This document shows positions 12,081 to 22,615 of a stretch of DNA of 64,000 nucleotides, one piece after another. This DNA comes from Acanthopleura granulata. Lineage: Eukaryota; Mollusca; Polyplacophora; Chitonida; Chitonidae. The DNA lies in contig JABBOT010000009.1 of the NCBI GenBank assembly GCA_016165875.1, positions 18,366,783 to 18,430,782 on the forward strand, in the 5' to 3' direction. The notes under the pieces are model-generated. The model was not told the origin of the DNA and did no database searches. It worked only from the letters and a program-made list of their open reading frames with translations. The first letter of the stretch is position 1. Each line of letters opens with the position of its first letter. The position numbers were made by a program, and so were the translations under genes.

Positions 12081-12265
12081 ATTTATTTATTTGATTGGCG
12101 TACTAGGCCGTACTCAAGAATATTTCACTTATACCGATGGCGGCCAGCATCATGGTAGGAGGAAACCGGGCAGAGCCCAGGGCAAACCCACGACCATCCA
12201 CAGGTTGCTGGCGGACCTAACCACGTTCGGTTGAAGAGGAAGGTCAGCAGGAGCTGGACTAGAAG
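12081..12265 (-). mobile_element. SINE family 1, head-truncated copy
   Basis: Minus-strand copy with tail, body (AGGAGGAAACCGGGCAGAGC) and the GGAGCTGGACT region. The head is missing. Confidence 0.88.
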
Positions 12266-13816
12266 TCAATAATTTGGTCAGAAGGTTCTTGTTATTGGAT
12301 TTTCACGTACTACTCCTTTTTAAATTAAATCACAACGACGGTTTGCGTCGTATTAATTCTGTTGTATTAAACGTCGGTCAGTTATATCCATGGAGGCCTT
12401 GGGATTACCAAGTATCTTACTCATAGACGTAACCCCATACTTGCAAGTCCCAGATGAAATTTACCTTACAACTTGCAAAGTTAAATATGTTTAGCTTTAG
12501 ATTAAAGTGAAATGACATGTTTTCGTTGCAAATAGGGCCTGTTTTTGTGCAGGCGATAACGGAAGTCTGCCGCTTCCTAACATCAAAGGGGTTTAAAGAT
12601 AAACCAAGTGGCGCACTGCGCATGCAGGAGCCTTGAAAAGTAATAATATTCTTCATCCCCCTCGTCCTCGTCATAAAAAAAAACAGAAGAAAAGTTTCAG
12701 ATTCGTCATCATAAAGTGCTTATGCTTAGACAGCGATATAGCCACGTGACGTGCACAGTTGTTAGATCCTACCAGTTATCGACGGAAGGAGCGTTTACAA
12801 CAAAATCATTCAGAAGTGAGTTTGTTAACCTGCCCGGATTCTTCGCATGCGCCATAATTTTGGCCTCCGGTGCATAAGTGAAATATACTTGAGTATATGA
12901 TTTTGATAGAAATGATTTACCTATCTGAGAATTAGTGTTAATGATTTTGTTAAAATTCCTATCTTTTATAGGAATTGGTGCGTGTCAATGATTTTCTAGA
13001 TTTCAATCGGAATTCGAGTCATTTTCGGGTTCATTTAAACTCAGTGACTGCAACGCAACCTATTCTTTGCTTCCAAACCAAATTAGGCTAATCTAATACA
13101 CGTGTTAGCAGCTGGCATCTTATTCCAATAATCACCTTCTAACACATGTGTCTGAAACATTTCACACACTGTCAGCAGACGAACGGTGGCGTCAGGTCAC
13201 GTGATCTTACAAACCTCGGTTGCCGTTCTAGCCCGCGGAGACACGGCTCTTACGAGGGTGTCTATGTCTTAGATTTCCAGGCCAGTTCGTCGTAAAATAT
13301 TGCTCAGATGACTCGAACGGCCAGTTTCCTACGAGACGTAACTATTGGCATGGCTGCTAGGGCACGCGAAGCTATACATAGGACGGGGGGTTGTGTGTTG
13401 TGTGCTGATCACAATTTACGACCCATCGTTAATTATTCCAGATTCTCTGCCGGCATTTTATCTTAAGGATGGCATGCCGCAATTACCAATACACACGTCC
13501 ACCTCGTCGACCGGGCGTTAGCATGCCGCAGTATACCATGTAGGCTCTTTAAACTGATTCTTACACATTTCTTTGTTTTTGATGCCAAATTCTAGCGGCC
13601 TGTGAAATGCATAAAAACAGCAGATGGGTAAGCTGTCTTAGTCTGGTTGTAGCTGTTATTCCAGTTTGGCACCCGTGGACATGTTGTTAGAAATTTTTTG
13701 TTTTGTTCCGTTGGTTAATCACTGGCATATTAACAAACCTGTGGGACGATATTTTACAGGACTTATTCGGCCGGTTCACACTGCGTGATCTGTGCTCACT
13801 ACTCGTCTATTCCCAT
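12266..13816. other. Gene-free stretch
   Basis: Only the SINE fragment at 12826-12895 is recognised. Confidence 0.5.
12826..12895 (+). mobile_element. SINE family 1, fragment
   Basis: A short diverged stretch: GCCATAATTTTGGCC, CATAAGTGAAATATACTTGA. The tail is absent. Confidence 0.6.
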
Positions 13817-14064
13817 TATTTATTTGTTTATTTATTTATTAATTTGATTGCTGTTTTACGCCATACTCAGGAATATTTCACTTATACGACGGCGGTCAGC
13901 ATTATGGTGGAGGGGGAGGGGGGAGCCCACGGCCATCCGCAGGATGCTGGTTGACCTTCCCATGTATGGTCGGATAGGAACCCAGCATATGAGCTGCGAC
14001 CGCATTGGTGAGAGGCTTCTGGATCATTACGATGCGATAACGAGCTAACCAACTGAGTCACCTA
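13817..14064 (-). mobile_element. SINE family 1 copy
   Basis: Minus-strand copy with a TTTATT tail, the conserved body (CACTTATACGACGGCGG) and a head ending AACTGAGTCACC. Part of the body is altered to a G-rich run. Confidence 0.9.
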
Positions 14065-14249
14065 ATCTCAGTATTCGAGCGAAAACGGGTCTTATGAAAC
14101 AGTCTGTCCTATTTCCGTTCAACAAAAGTGGAATTCGACTGGTCGGTACGGCAAATCGTCAGGGTATTTATAGATATATATATAGATATTACATATAAAT
14201 ATTATGATATTACATGTATATATGCTAGATATCACATGGATGTATGTGT

Positions 14250-14340
14250 GTCATGTTTTATTTGTTTATTTATTTATTAGATTGGTGTTTTATGCTGTAC
14301 TTTAGAATATTTCGCTTGTATGACAGTGGGCAGCATTATG
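14250..14340 (-). mobile_element. SINE family 1, 3'-end fragment
   Basis: Only the tail and the first ~60 bp of the body (GGTGTTTTATGCTGTACT, GGGCAGCATTATG) are present. The fragment stops abruptly at a T-rich low-complexity stretch (14340-14455). Confidence 0.8.
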
Positions 14341-14641
14341 CTGTTGTTCTTTGTTTGTGTGTTTGTTGTTGTTGTTTTCTTTTGATTTTTTGTTTGTTTC
14401 TTTTGTTGTTTGTTTTTGTTTTAGGGGTTTTTTTTCTCTTTTGCTTGCGCTCAACGGCTAACTGACTGCCATGTACATACTTGTTATTAACCTCTTTGTA
14501 TGGCTTATTCTTCCCTATACTTCCACATTACAGGTGTACATCACAAATCCGCTCGTCGTAAGGCAGAGCCACCGTGTATCGATCTACTTAACATCAAGTC
14601 GGATTCATTATGCGATAACATGTTAGGGACGAGAAATTCTA

Positions 14642-14879
14642 AGGGGCCTCCGTGGCTTAGTCGAGTAGCGCGTTAGCGCAGCGCAATGACCTAGAAGCCT
14701 CCCATCGATGCGGTCGCTGTGAGTTCAAGTCCAGAGCGTACGTGGAAAGGTCTGCCAGCAACCTAAGGGTTTCCCTCGGGCTCTGCCCGATTTCCTCCCA
14801 CCATAATGCTGGCAACCTTCGTATAAGTGAAATATTCTTGAGTACGGCGTAAAACACCAATCAAATAAATAAATTAATT
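14642..14879 (+). mobile_element. SINE family 1, nearly full-length copy
   Basis: Head GGGGCCTCCGTGGCTTAG, box B-like GAGTTCAAGTCC, body with CCACCATAATGCTGGC and tail CAAATAAATAAA. It has a small internal deletion after the box B region. Confidence 0.92.
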
Positions 14880-15394
14880 ATTTTAATGCCGACAACTTAT
14901 GGAAATAAAATGTTGGATTTCGAAATCCAATAGACAGCTGAGGTTGTGAGGACGGCGTTGCTTCTGTGATTATGTTCTAACTCTCTGCCCTCAAAACAAA
15001 CAGAAATAATTTGTCATGTCAAAAACTGTTGTTTCACCACAGGATATATAAGTGGCCATCATTGTACACAGTGTGATACAGGCTTGATATGACACAATGA
15101 ACGAAGAAGTGTAATACTGCAGTATAAATGGGAGAACAGTCGTTGGCTTTCATGAGTGCCGGGAGCCGCCCAGGTAAAACCAGATCTAAAAAAGGCCTTG
15201 AAAGGGAAAAAGGAAAACTCTGGAACCCTGTGTCCGTAGCACACGATGACAAGCGCTGATTAGCCAGAGCTACGGACTTCGTTCTCACAGATACACTACA
15301 TGTTCTGGTCAAAACCCGATGTCATAAACACGACAGCCAGAAGCTCCTGAAACCAGAGTTTCTGATGAGACAGTATAGCTCTACTGTATGGTTG

Positions 15395-15770
15395 AGACAA
15401 AATTTTCATGGAGTCGATTAAAAGATAATGTATGTATAACGGACAATTGACAATCAAAATTGAAAGTCAACACTACAAAATATGCATCTTGGTTGACTTG
15501 AAGCAAGTTTTGTTGAAAATGGACGAAAACTGTAACAGTAAGTAACAGTATTTTGAAAGAAAAGTTAATGTATGCTGGATAAAAGGACAGACAGACGGAC
15601 AACAATCATCGAAATGGAAAATCGATAATACGAAGTATGTATCTTGATGTCGTCTACACTTGACCCAAGTTTCGTTGAAATCGGATCAAAACTGCAGAAG
15701 TAGCGTTTTCAAGGAAAAGTTAACAGGCGTCGGACAGCCAGACAGACAGACTTCGACCTGTCGAACTAGA
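15395..15770 (+). repeat. Modular ~160-bp repeat, second locus
   Basis: Two units. CAAGTTTTGTTGAAAATGGA at 15504 recurs as CAAGTTTCGTTGAAATCGGA at 15666; each is followed by GAAAAGTTAA and a GACAGACAGAC run. It has the same general organisation as 7835-8400 but a different sequence. Confidence 0.7.
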
Positions 15771-16564
15771 AAATCAAACAGTAACAAAAGCGTCGCTACA
15801 ACTGAACCTCAGGTCTGTACAGCTACCTAACTCTCCTGTATACATGGAGCGCAGTTTTGCCTTGCAAGACAAGACCACAAACATTGATTATACTATTAGT
15901 ATAAACGCCCAAACTGTCCATGCAACCTCCTCACTGTGAAATAACAACAGAATACACTCTGCACCGATAACAAACAAATTTATTATGCCAGTCAAGATTC
16001 CACATTTACCGCTCTTACGTCATAGTCATTGATATAAGGGGCCTTACTCGGTGAAACCCGGTAAAGCTTCGTGATACCACCAAGAGGTTGGGGAATTACC
16101 GGAACAAATCTGAAGAGCAAACTACGAACAGCCTTGTGTAGAGGAAAGCTTTGGCGGATTTTATTCCTTGAATAGGACATGCTGTCACGATTCCCAGATT
16201 AACCAGCCGGATTTTTCTCACTCCATCTAAAAAAAGCAAGTACAGAGAAGAGGCAAATATTTCTCCCAAAGGTTCCCGAATTTCGTCGGACAAAACTGAC
16301 GTCATGGGATCGAGGGACTAAGGTTATTGTCGTGTTATTCGGCACTTAAGTATATCATAAGATAGCTCTGAGGGCGGTTTCCAGAATAGTTTCCACATTT
16401 ACCCATCAGAATCGTTAACCTTACTGACCTAGAACTTGGTAATATCGCCTTCGGTGTCCTCAACATTTCGAAGCTGTGCTTCGCAAAACCGGATACATTT
16501 GTATTAATTGTGACGTTATGGCCTCTATTATTAAAGGGTATAACACCGCCGTGGTGGTGTTTAC

Positions 16565-16705
16565 GGGTTTAACACCACCGTAGCAGTGTTTTTTGTGTTA
16601 CCTGATACCGCTGAACCTTGTTTCGTACCGATTTAACGAGGTACGAAAACAAGGTTCAGCGGTATCGGGTTACACAACAAATATCAAGACGAAGGCGTTA
16701 AACCC
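16565..16705. mobile_element. Compact foldback element with a near-perfect hairpin core
   Basis: Outer ends GGGTTTAAC and GTTAAACCC are inverted. The core is a stem with arms 16595-16629 and 16640-16675, two mismatches and one single-base bulge over about 35 bp, and a 10-base loop. A shorter related palindrome (AACACCGCCGTGGTGGTGTT) lies just before it at about 16541-16560. It is most likely a small MITE; a structured RNA is the alternative. Confidence 0.7.
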
Positions 16706-16949
16706 TATTCCACCCCCAAAACTGAAGGAAATGTGGAAAAAACGGCATATTTAAATTTCTTTTACTCCCTCCTCAGAGATCATGATTTTTAGACCAATCA
16801 ATGGCAAGCTTAAGCCACTCAGTTGAACTAGATATTTCAATGACGTTGTATCTAGGACGTGATGTCTTATTGTTTTGTGCCGTCCGAATTTTAAAGTTTA
16901 CTGCACATGTATTGTGACGCCATGTCGCTGAGCTCAGAATAGAACGTTA

Positions 16950-17606
16950 TGAAACAAAGTGTTTCTTTTTTCTACGTCATGGCGTTTCGGTTTGAAGCAG
17001 TAAATACGTAATCGCAAAAGTAATATATATATATATATAAATTATGAGAAATAACACTTTCATCACTCAAGGCAACTCTGATATTTAACCTCTATGCAAA
17101 TTATATAAACAATGAAAACAAATCTACTAAGTGTACAAGTTCAAATCCTTTTATGTGCTGAAATAAACAGCACTACAGAATATTATTCGGGGAGGTGAAC
17201 ATACCAGCCGGTATGTGGCGTGACAAACTCGATGTTGTTTGAAAGATCATCTCTATCTAATATATGTTCTTTCACGCGTCCCGCATTTGACAGCGTTTCA
17301 TACCGAGTTAAATCCCGAGGATGCGCAAATGTGTTTCTTTTTTCCGATGTCCTGGCGTTTGGGTTTGAAGCATTAAATATGTAATCACAAAATTAATACA
17401 GTCTGTATAAATTCTGTAAAATAACGATTTCATAACTGAAGACAACTCTGATATTTAATCTGATATTTCCAATTCTCTTATTTGCGGAAATAAAAAGCAT
17501 AACAGAATATTATTCGTGGAGGCAAACGTAACAGCCGGTATGTTGCGTGACACAGGTCAGGTCTATTTAATATGTATATTTGCACACGGCCCGCATTTGA
17601 CAGAAC
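16950..17606 (+). repeat. Diverged tandem duplication of a ~300-350-bp unit
   Basis: Unit 1 is about 16950-17297 and unit 2 about 17328-17606. Shared order: GTGTTTCTTTTTTC, TGGCGTTTGGGTTTGAAGCA, CAACTCTGATATTTAA, CAGAATATTATTCG, CAGCCGGTATGT, CCCGCATTTGACAG. Unit 1 is longer by an AT-rich insertion and has an (AT)n run at 17022-17039. Confidence 0.8.
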
Positions 17607-17623
17607 CACGAATAATTATACAA

Positions 17624-18071
17624 AAAGAATTTAATTAAGCACACCTCTCCCCGGTTTTCACTGTGGCGATTTTGTACACATTCGATTAATGTTCTTCTGT
17701 ATCAAAAGATTGTAGGATGTGATTGGTTGTGCACCTTTGGCTAATCAAAAACGACAAAGTGATTAGAATCCATGTGTTTTAATGATGACACATATACATT
17801 TCTATCATTACTGGTTTTGATGTGAAACAATGGCTTTAAAGTATGGCTCTGCAGTGAGCAGTGTTGAGGAAGTGGTTGAAAATGCACATTTGGTAGCGTT
17901 TTACGTCAATATCGGGTGTATCCGCCTTGTGCCTGGATGACAACCTGGACCCTTCTCATTCCACCTGTCAGCCTCCAATCACCATTTTACACTCTTTTGA
18001 TAGAGAAGAAGATTAATCGCATGTCTGCAAAATCGCCAGTCAAAACCACATGATACTTAATTAAGTTCTTT
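17624..18071. mobile_element. Foldback element with ~100-bp terminal inverted repeats
   Basis: The left arm, about 17624-17726, is the inverse of the right arm, about 17975-18071, over roughly 100 bp with scattered mismatches. Shared landmarks are TTAATTAAG at the tips, GGCGATTTTG, CGATTAAT and ATCAAAAGA. The interior of ~250 bp has no recognisable ORF. It looks like a non-autonomous DNA element, not related to MITE family 1. Confidence 0.75.
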
Positions 18072-19859
18072 GTGTGGAGATGATATGACGTCAGTGTTAC
18101 TGTAGGATTAAAGAAAACATGGTTTTGTAGCGTACAACTTCGACATTTTGAGTACAGCAAACTCCAAAAGATCGAGTAAATAGAAGGGTACAGATCTGTA
18201 TTTCTGAAAGTTAAAGTGGGAAGAACAAATCAGATCTCAGATCTAATGATAAAGATTACACAGTCTATACCCGAGTCGCCTTTATCCACGAGGATGGCAT
18301 CACATACTCAGTGTTTTTGTCATCACAAAAAAAAAAAAAAAAAAAAAAATTTACAGCCACTCTTTGTCTCATGCCTGGTTTACGGAATCCCACAATTTCA
18401 AAATCTTAGTTAGCTTTTCCGTTAATCAAGAACGGATTAATCCGTTAGATCAAGGGAAAGGCATCAGCCTTGAAATAATGGATTTAACGGATTTAAGGGA
18501 TCTAAAATTTTGTTAGGATGTTTCTTTGTTGCTGACTTATCACTTTAAGCATTAGTTCAGTATACGCTGCCGTGTTACTAAATAGGATTCAACGCTGACA
18601 TACTTATCGTGTTGCTTCACTGGAGTTACATACCGTGAGGACACCAGATACGACACCCTGTCCGTCTCTGTATACACACTACACACAGCCTACCCACGAA
18701 CTATGTGAGTTGCATGTCAACACAGTAACTAGGTGGCCTCTTTATGAATTTTAAGTACGCCCCGACTGAGATTCGAGCTGAAGTCACCGATTTACCGGGA
18801 AGACACAATGACCTCTGTCATCAGCGGAGGAGCCTTGATAAGCCGTTAAACACTCAACATGCATATAAATAACTCTTCCATCGATCAGCCTATACATAAT
18901 TATGACATGAAGTCATAAAGTTAGCTTTGTGACCTAAAGTCATAAACTTAGTTTTTGGGTATAGGATCAGACGTTTGCCTGACCTTTATCAGGTTTATCA
19001 TATGTATATATATCTATCTATGTTCCAAGGGGCAGATACCCAGCCGATCTCTACATATAACGAACAGAAAAACAGTCTGACCTACATCGTGTGCATAATA
19101 TCTGCGTGCGCTCTTAATTTTATAGACTACATTATGAAATCGCGGAGGGATGTGAATTCTATATTTTAAGCACCGGTCTCAGAGAGAAAAGAAACTTTCT
19201 GCCCGGAACACAAGACTGTATTTCCAGGATCTTGTAGAAGAGGAATCTGGTCATTTGAAACGGACATTCGTGCTTGTTTATGCCAATCATCAACCATAAT
19301 GGACGCTATACATTTCAGTGTATAAATTGAACCATATATACATGTGGCCTTCCCTTTTGTTTTACACTCTTCAAGCCTGATCTAGGGGAGGATTCGTTCA
19401 ACTTTTGTTTCCGCTGAATGAAGAATGAAGTGTGGCGATAATTCTGACTATATGCAAGCAAACGCTTCTTATGCAGACAAATGGCTTAACGTCACATCGG
19501 CTGTGTTTCAGCCACATCGCGGCGAGCGTCTTCATGCAGAATGAAGACGATAACAGCCGATCGCGCTGTTCTGAGTAAGCACTAGACTACATGTGTAGTG
19601 AAACACGTAAACTCTGTAGATCAGGATAAGATATAAGTCATCCAGTATACACATCAGGTATTTACTGAGCTTTCTGGAAAGCGAGTGTGTTTCATAAATT
19701 AATTTTCTCAAGTGTCTTTTTGGTACAACTCCAACGTTGACCAAACACTTCAGTTTCACATGTATATTTTCAGTTTGTCTCGTATTTATGTAGGACGCTT
19801 TACGGAGTCTCCACCTTTGACCAAAAACTGCATAAAGATTTCACCCTACATAATAGTGA
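18072..19859. other. Upstream region of exon A, gene-free
   Basis: Holds the poly(A) run, a locally repetitive GGATTTAACGGATTTAAGG stretch near 18479-18500 and a family E fragment near 19480. Otherwise unassigned. Confidence 0.5.
18327..18349 (+). repeat. Poly(A) run of 23
   Basis: An uninterrupted A run. It may be the tail of an old retroposed sequence; no body was recognised upstream. Confidence 0.9.
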
Positions 19860-20060
19860 GTTCCGATAACGGTTTTAATTATGACATTTAAACTGGATGG
19901 AAAACTGTTTCTACGAAATACTTCGACGTTACGGTGCCTGATAACAGAAAACGCCATGGCAACGGTCGATCACTGCATTTAAAGGTTTACAGATAACTGC
20001 AGTGTATTGACACTGGTTCTCGGCCCTGGATCCTAAATGTGCCGGCTGATGTAAACACCA
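19860..20060 (+). promoter_or_regulatory. Presumed promoter / 5' leader of exon A
   Basis: This is the sequence just upstream of the exon A start. CATTTAAAGG near 19975 could serve as a weak TATA-like element. There is no GC enrichment, unlike exon B. Support is positional. Confidence 0.2.
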
Positions 20061-20325
20061 ATGTTTACGCGGCGTCGTTGCTGCACAAGTCTTGTGTTTA
20101 CCTGTTGCCTATTATTGACCGGCTACCTGCTTGTACCGGTGTTGAAGAATCAACGTAGCACATTCCCCCAGTCAGCACTGAGAAGGTCTGTCTTGAAGCG
20201 CATGAGTTCGCCATATCCCTGTCAAAAAGTCACCCCGGCTGAGACACCTCGCCCCCGGACGGCCTTAGCCAGTTATCCGGGCTCCGGTAATACCTGGGTA
20301 AGATATCTGATCCAGCAGGGTACTG
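20061..20325 (+). CDS. Sulfotransferase (WSCD-type catalytic family), alternative first coding exon A
   Basis: This exon encodes the first 88 residues, plus one base of codon 89, of a type II membrane sulfotransferase. Seen: ATG at 20061 with an in-frame stop just upstream (20052-20054); a short basic N-terminus with RRR; a hydrophobic anchor at about residues 9-28; a short stem with a cysteine at 54; then the motif SYPGSGNTW at residues 71-79. In the sulfotransferase superfamily that position binds the 5'-phosphosulfate of the donor PAPS. The exon ends in the strong donor ACTG|GTAAGT, phase 1. Joined to 54073-54312 and 55131-55459 it gives 834 nt, an intact 277-residue protein. Family knowledge: such enzymes act in the Golgi lumen, and vertebrate WSCD1/2 are assigned to sulfation of sialic acids; the substrate here is unknown. 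No WSC domain is present. The join is inferred. The alternative is a remnant first exon of a tandem duplicate that lost its downstream exons. Confidence 0.84.
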
Positions 20326-20434
20326 GTAAGTCGAAATTTATTTATCTATTTATTAAGGACTGGGGATCAGCACCGTGTTTTGAAAACCTTTCATTTATGC
20401 GAAGGTGTTCAGTTTTAAAGGTGGAATAATCATG

Positions 20435-20560
20435 AGATCTCATTGGTTAAGAGAACTTCCGGCAGATATGCCAGTAGTGATTTTCGCCCGCGAGGGAATA
20501 CCAGTGGTGGACCAGTGAAGTCGCGGGTTCAAACCCCGCATCCGCTGAGTTCTTGTTTCA
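20435..20560 (+). mobile_element. tRNA-like SINE head
   Basis: Box A-like ATTGGTTAAGAGAAC and box B-like GCGGGTTCAAACCCCGC are about 75 bp apart, too far for a normal tRNA without an intron, and no cloverleaf is evident. Confidence 0.4.
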
Positions 20561-21715
20561 CTTGAGCGTGCTGATATTTCCCATTACCTGCCTCTACGTC
20601 TTCCACACATAAGCCTGTCGTCTCTCGTAATGAATAGTTATGATAAGCTCATTTGTCATTTCAGGAGTCTCGACAGATTACGCAAGTTTGGACGAGACAA
20701 ATAATGTGGCTCATCTATGTTACTAGATGGAATACATGTATGTGTTATATAGTCATGGTCGCGTCTATCGGCTCAACGTCACAGCTAACAGCTATATTCT
20801 TTTGACCGAGTTAGAGTATGCGTAAGCCCGTACCTTATCTCGACAAGCCTGTGTGGACTCGCGAGACTAATGAAATGACGATTCGGCTTAGCGGTGATTA
20901 ACGTCAAACTCTCGGGATTTCTCACTCCTACGACGGGGATCAGGTTTGTGGTAGAGGAAACCAACGTGCTCTTAGGAAAGCACCAATCTACCTAACAAAC
21001 CTCCTCACTTAAGGTATAAAAACACTAAAAAAGAGCCTTACTATTTATGTAGTAATTTCACACCTTCCTAAAACTGTATTCCCTAATTTTCGTTGGCCCA
21101 AATGACACATACTGTCAAATAACTAGATGCCTGGCCTACAACATATGCAAATATCCTTAGGGGGTGATCACCATTTTCTCAAAATAAATCAGCTGGAATG
21201 CAGGTACTAGCGTCCTATCGCCATAGAAACAGGGTGTTGGGGGCACTTGCTCATTGGATGATATCTTTCTCTTTTTAATTGTAGCCACAAGTAATGGACT
21301 TTTTTCAACCATTATTTGTCATAGATTATACCCGCAAAATTACCTGGCAGTACAATCCATACTCGTCCCCACCATTTTCTGTGCGCCTGAATCTTGGATA
21401 CAAAATCTAGTGACCTTACAGCCTCACTGGTCACGTACCCATTGGTTGTGGAGACAAGAACGCCTTTGTCTTAAGACGAACCAGCGGGCGCCTGTGTGAA
21501 ACACCGAGCAAATCAAATAAATAAAAAGCGTTTTCAGTATCTTTCCACTGGAGGAACAAGACACAAATGTAAACATGAATACCTCAATGCGTCAGCACGT
21601 AAATTTTAACGGTTTCACAAGCTTTCGATCTTCTTGCTGAGTTCCTTTTCAACTGAATAACCGCTCTTATTTCAAACAATAAAAATGGTATATGCTATGG
21701 AATGATTGTACTATT

Positions 21716-22083
21716 GGGGAGTTTCGAGATCGAACTCTTTTATCGGTAAAGGTAAGGAAAAACGCTACTCTACCATGTGACCTGTCAAGAATGTTAGACA
21801 ACTATTTCTGATTAAATTTCCTATAACATGGGCGTCTAAGAAAAGTTTCAAAAAAAGTTACTTAAACTAGACGTACGACAGAGAAAATTGAGGAGCTGGA
21901 TTTTTTTCTTCATTTAAGAAGTTCCTGATTGAAGGAGAGGTCCTTTGTACCTCTCTAACACGGCAAGACAGGTGATCGGTAAATTAAAATCAGCAAAATT
22001 GCCTGACTTTTTGGACAAGTCACATGACACAGTTGAAGTCTTTTTACCTTCTACGACAACTACGTTCGAACTCGAAACTCCCC
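21716..22083 (+). mobile_element. MITE family 1, copy 2
   Basis: A 368-bp element with ends GGGGAGTTTCGAG and CTCGAAACTCCCC. Its interior is the reverse complement of the copy at 1931, including the block around CTTCAATCAGGA. It lies in the intron between sulfotransferase exons A and B. Confidence 0.88.
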
Positions 22084-22469
22084 TATCAGAAGCCAGTCAG
22101 TTATACTGTTTACTTGTTATGATCTGTTATGATGTTACCATACAATTACCACGTCATAAACACTTACGGCAAATTATATAATTAAATTATGTAAATGAGC
22201 TGACGTCATCCATATGTTATTCATCATTATAACACAACACACGTACAACTATCGGACACCTTTCTAAAAGTAGTATACGCACAATTGGTTTCTAAATGCC
22301 ACCGGACGGCATAATGCTACGTATTTCATAAGCTATATAATCTAATAAGAAGTACATTATAATGTGGGTTGATATGAGACGATATAACGGCTTTTTTAGG
22401 ACATTTTCACACGAAGTTTCATTTTTCATGCCTCTACTCTTTATCACATGTGAGATTTCAGATCTCCAT

Positions 22470-22615
22470 GATTGATTGGCGCTTTACGTCACTTATATTC
22501 CGGTTTATAAGGGAGAGGAAACCGAGTAATGCCTGTAAGAAACAACCGCCAGTCTTCTGGAACCCGTTTGCAAGCCTCCTGACTCAAAGCCACAGCCCCC
22601 TTTACCTGTACTTAG
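22470..22615 (-). mobile_element. Diverged SINE-like segment
   Basis: GATTGATTGGCGCTTTACGT and GGGAGAGGAAACCG recall the family 1 body read on the minus strand. Strongly diverged. Confidence 0.4.
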
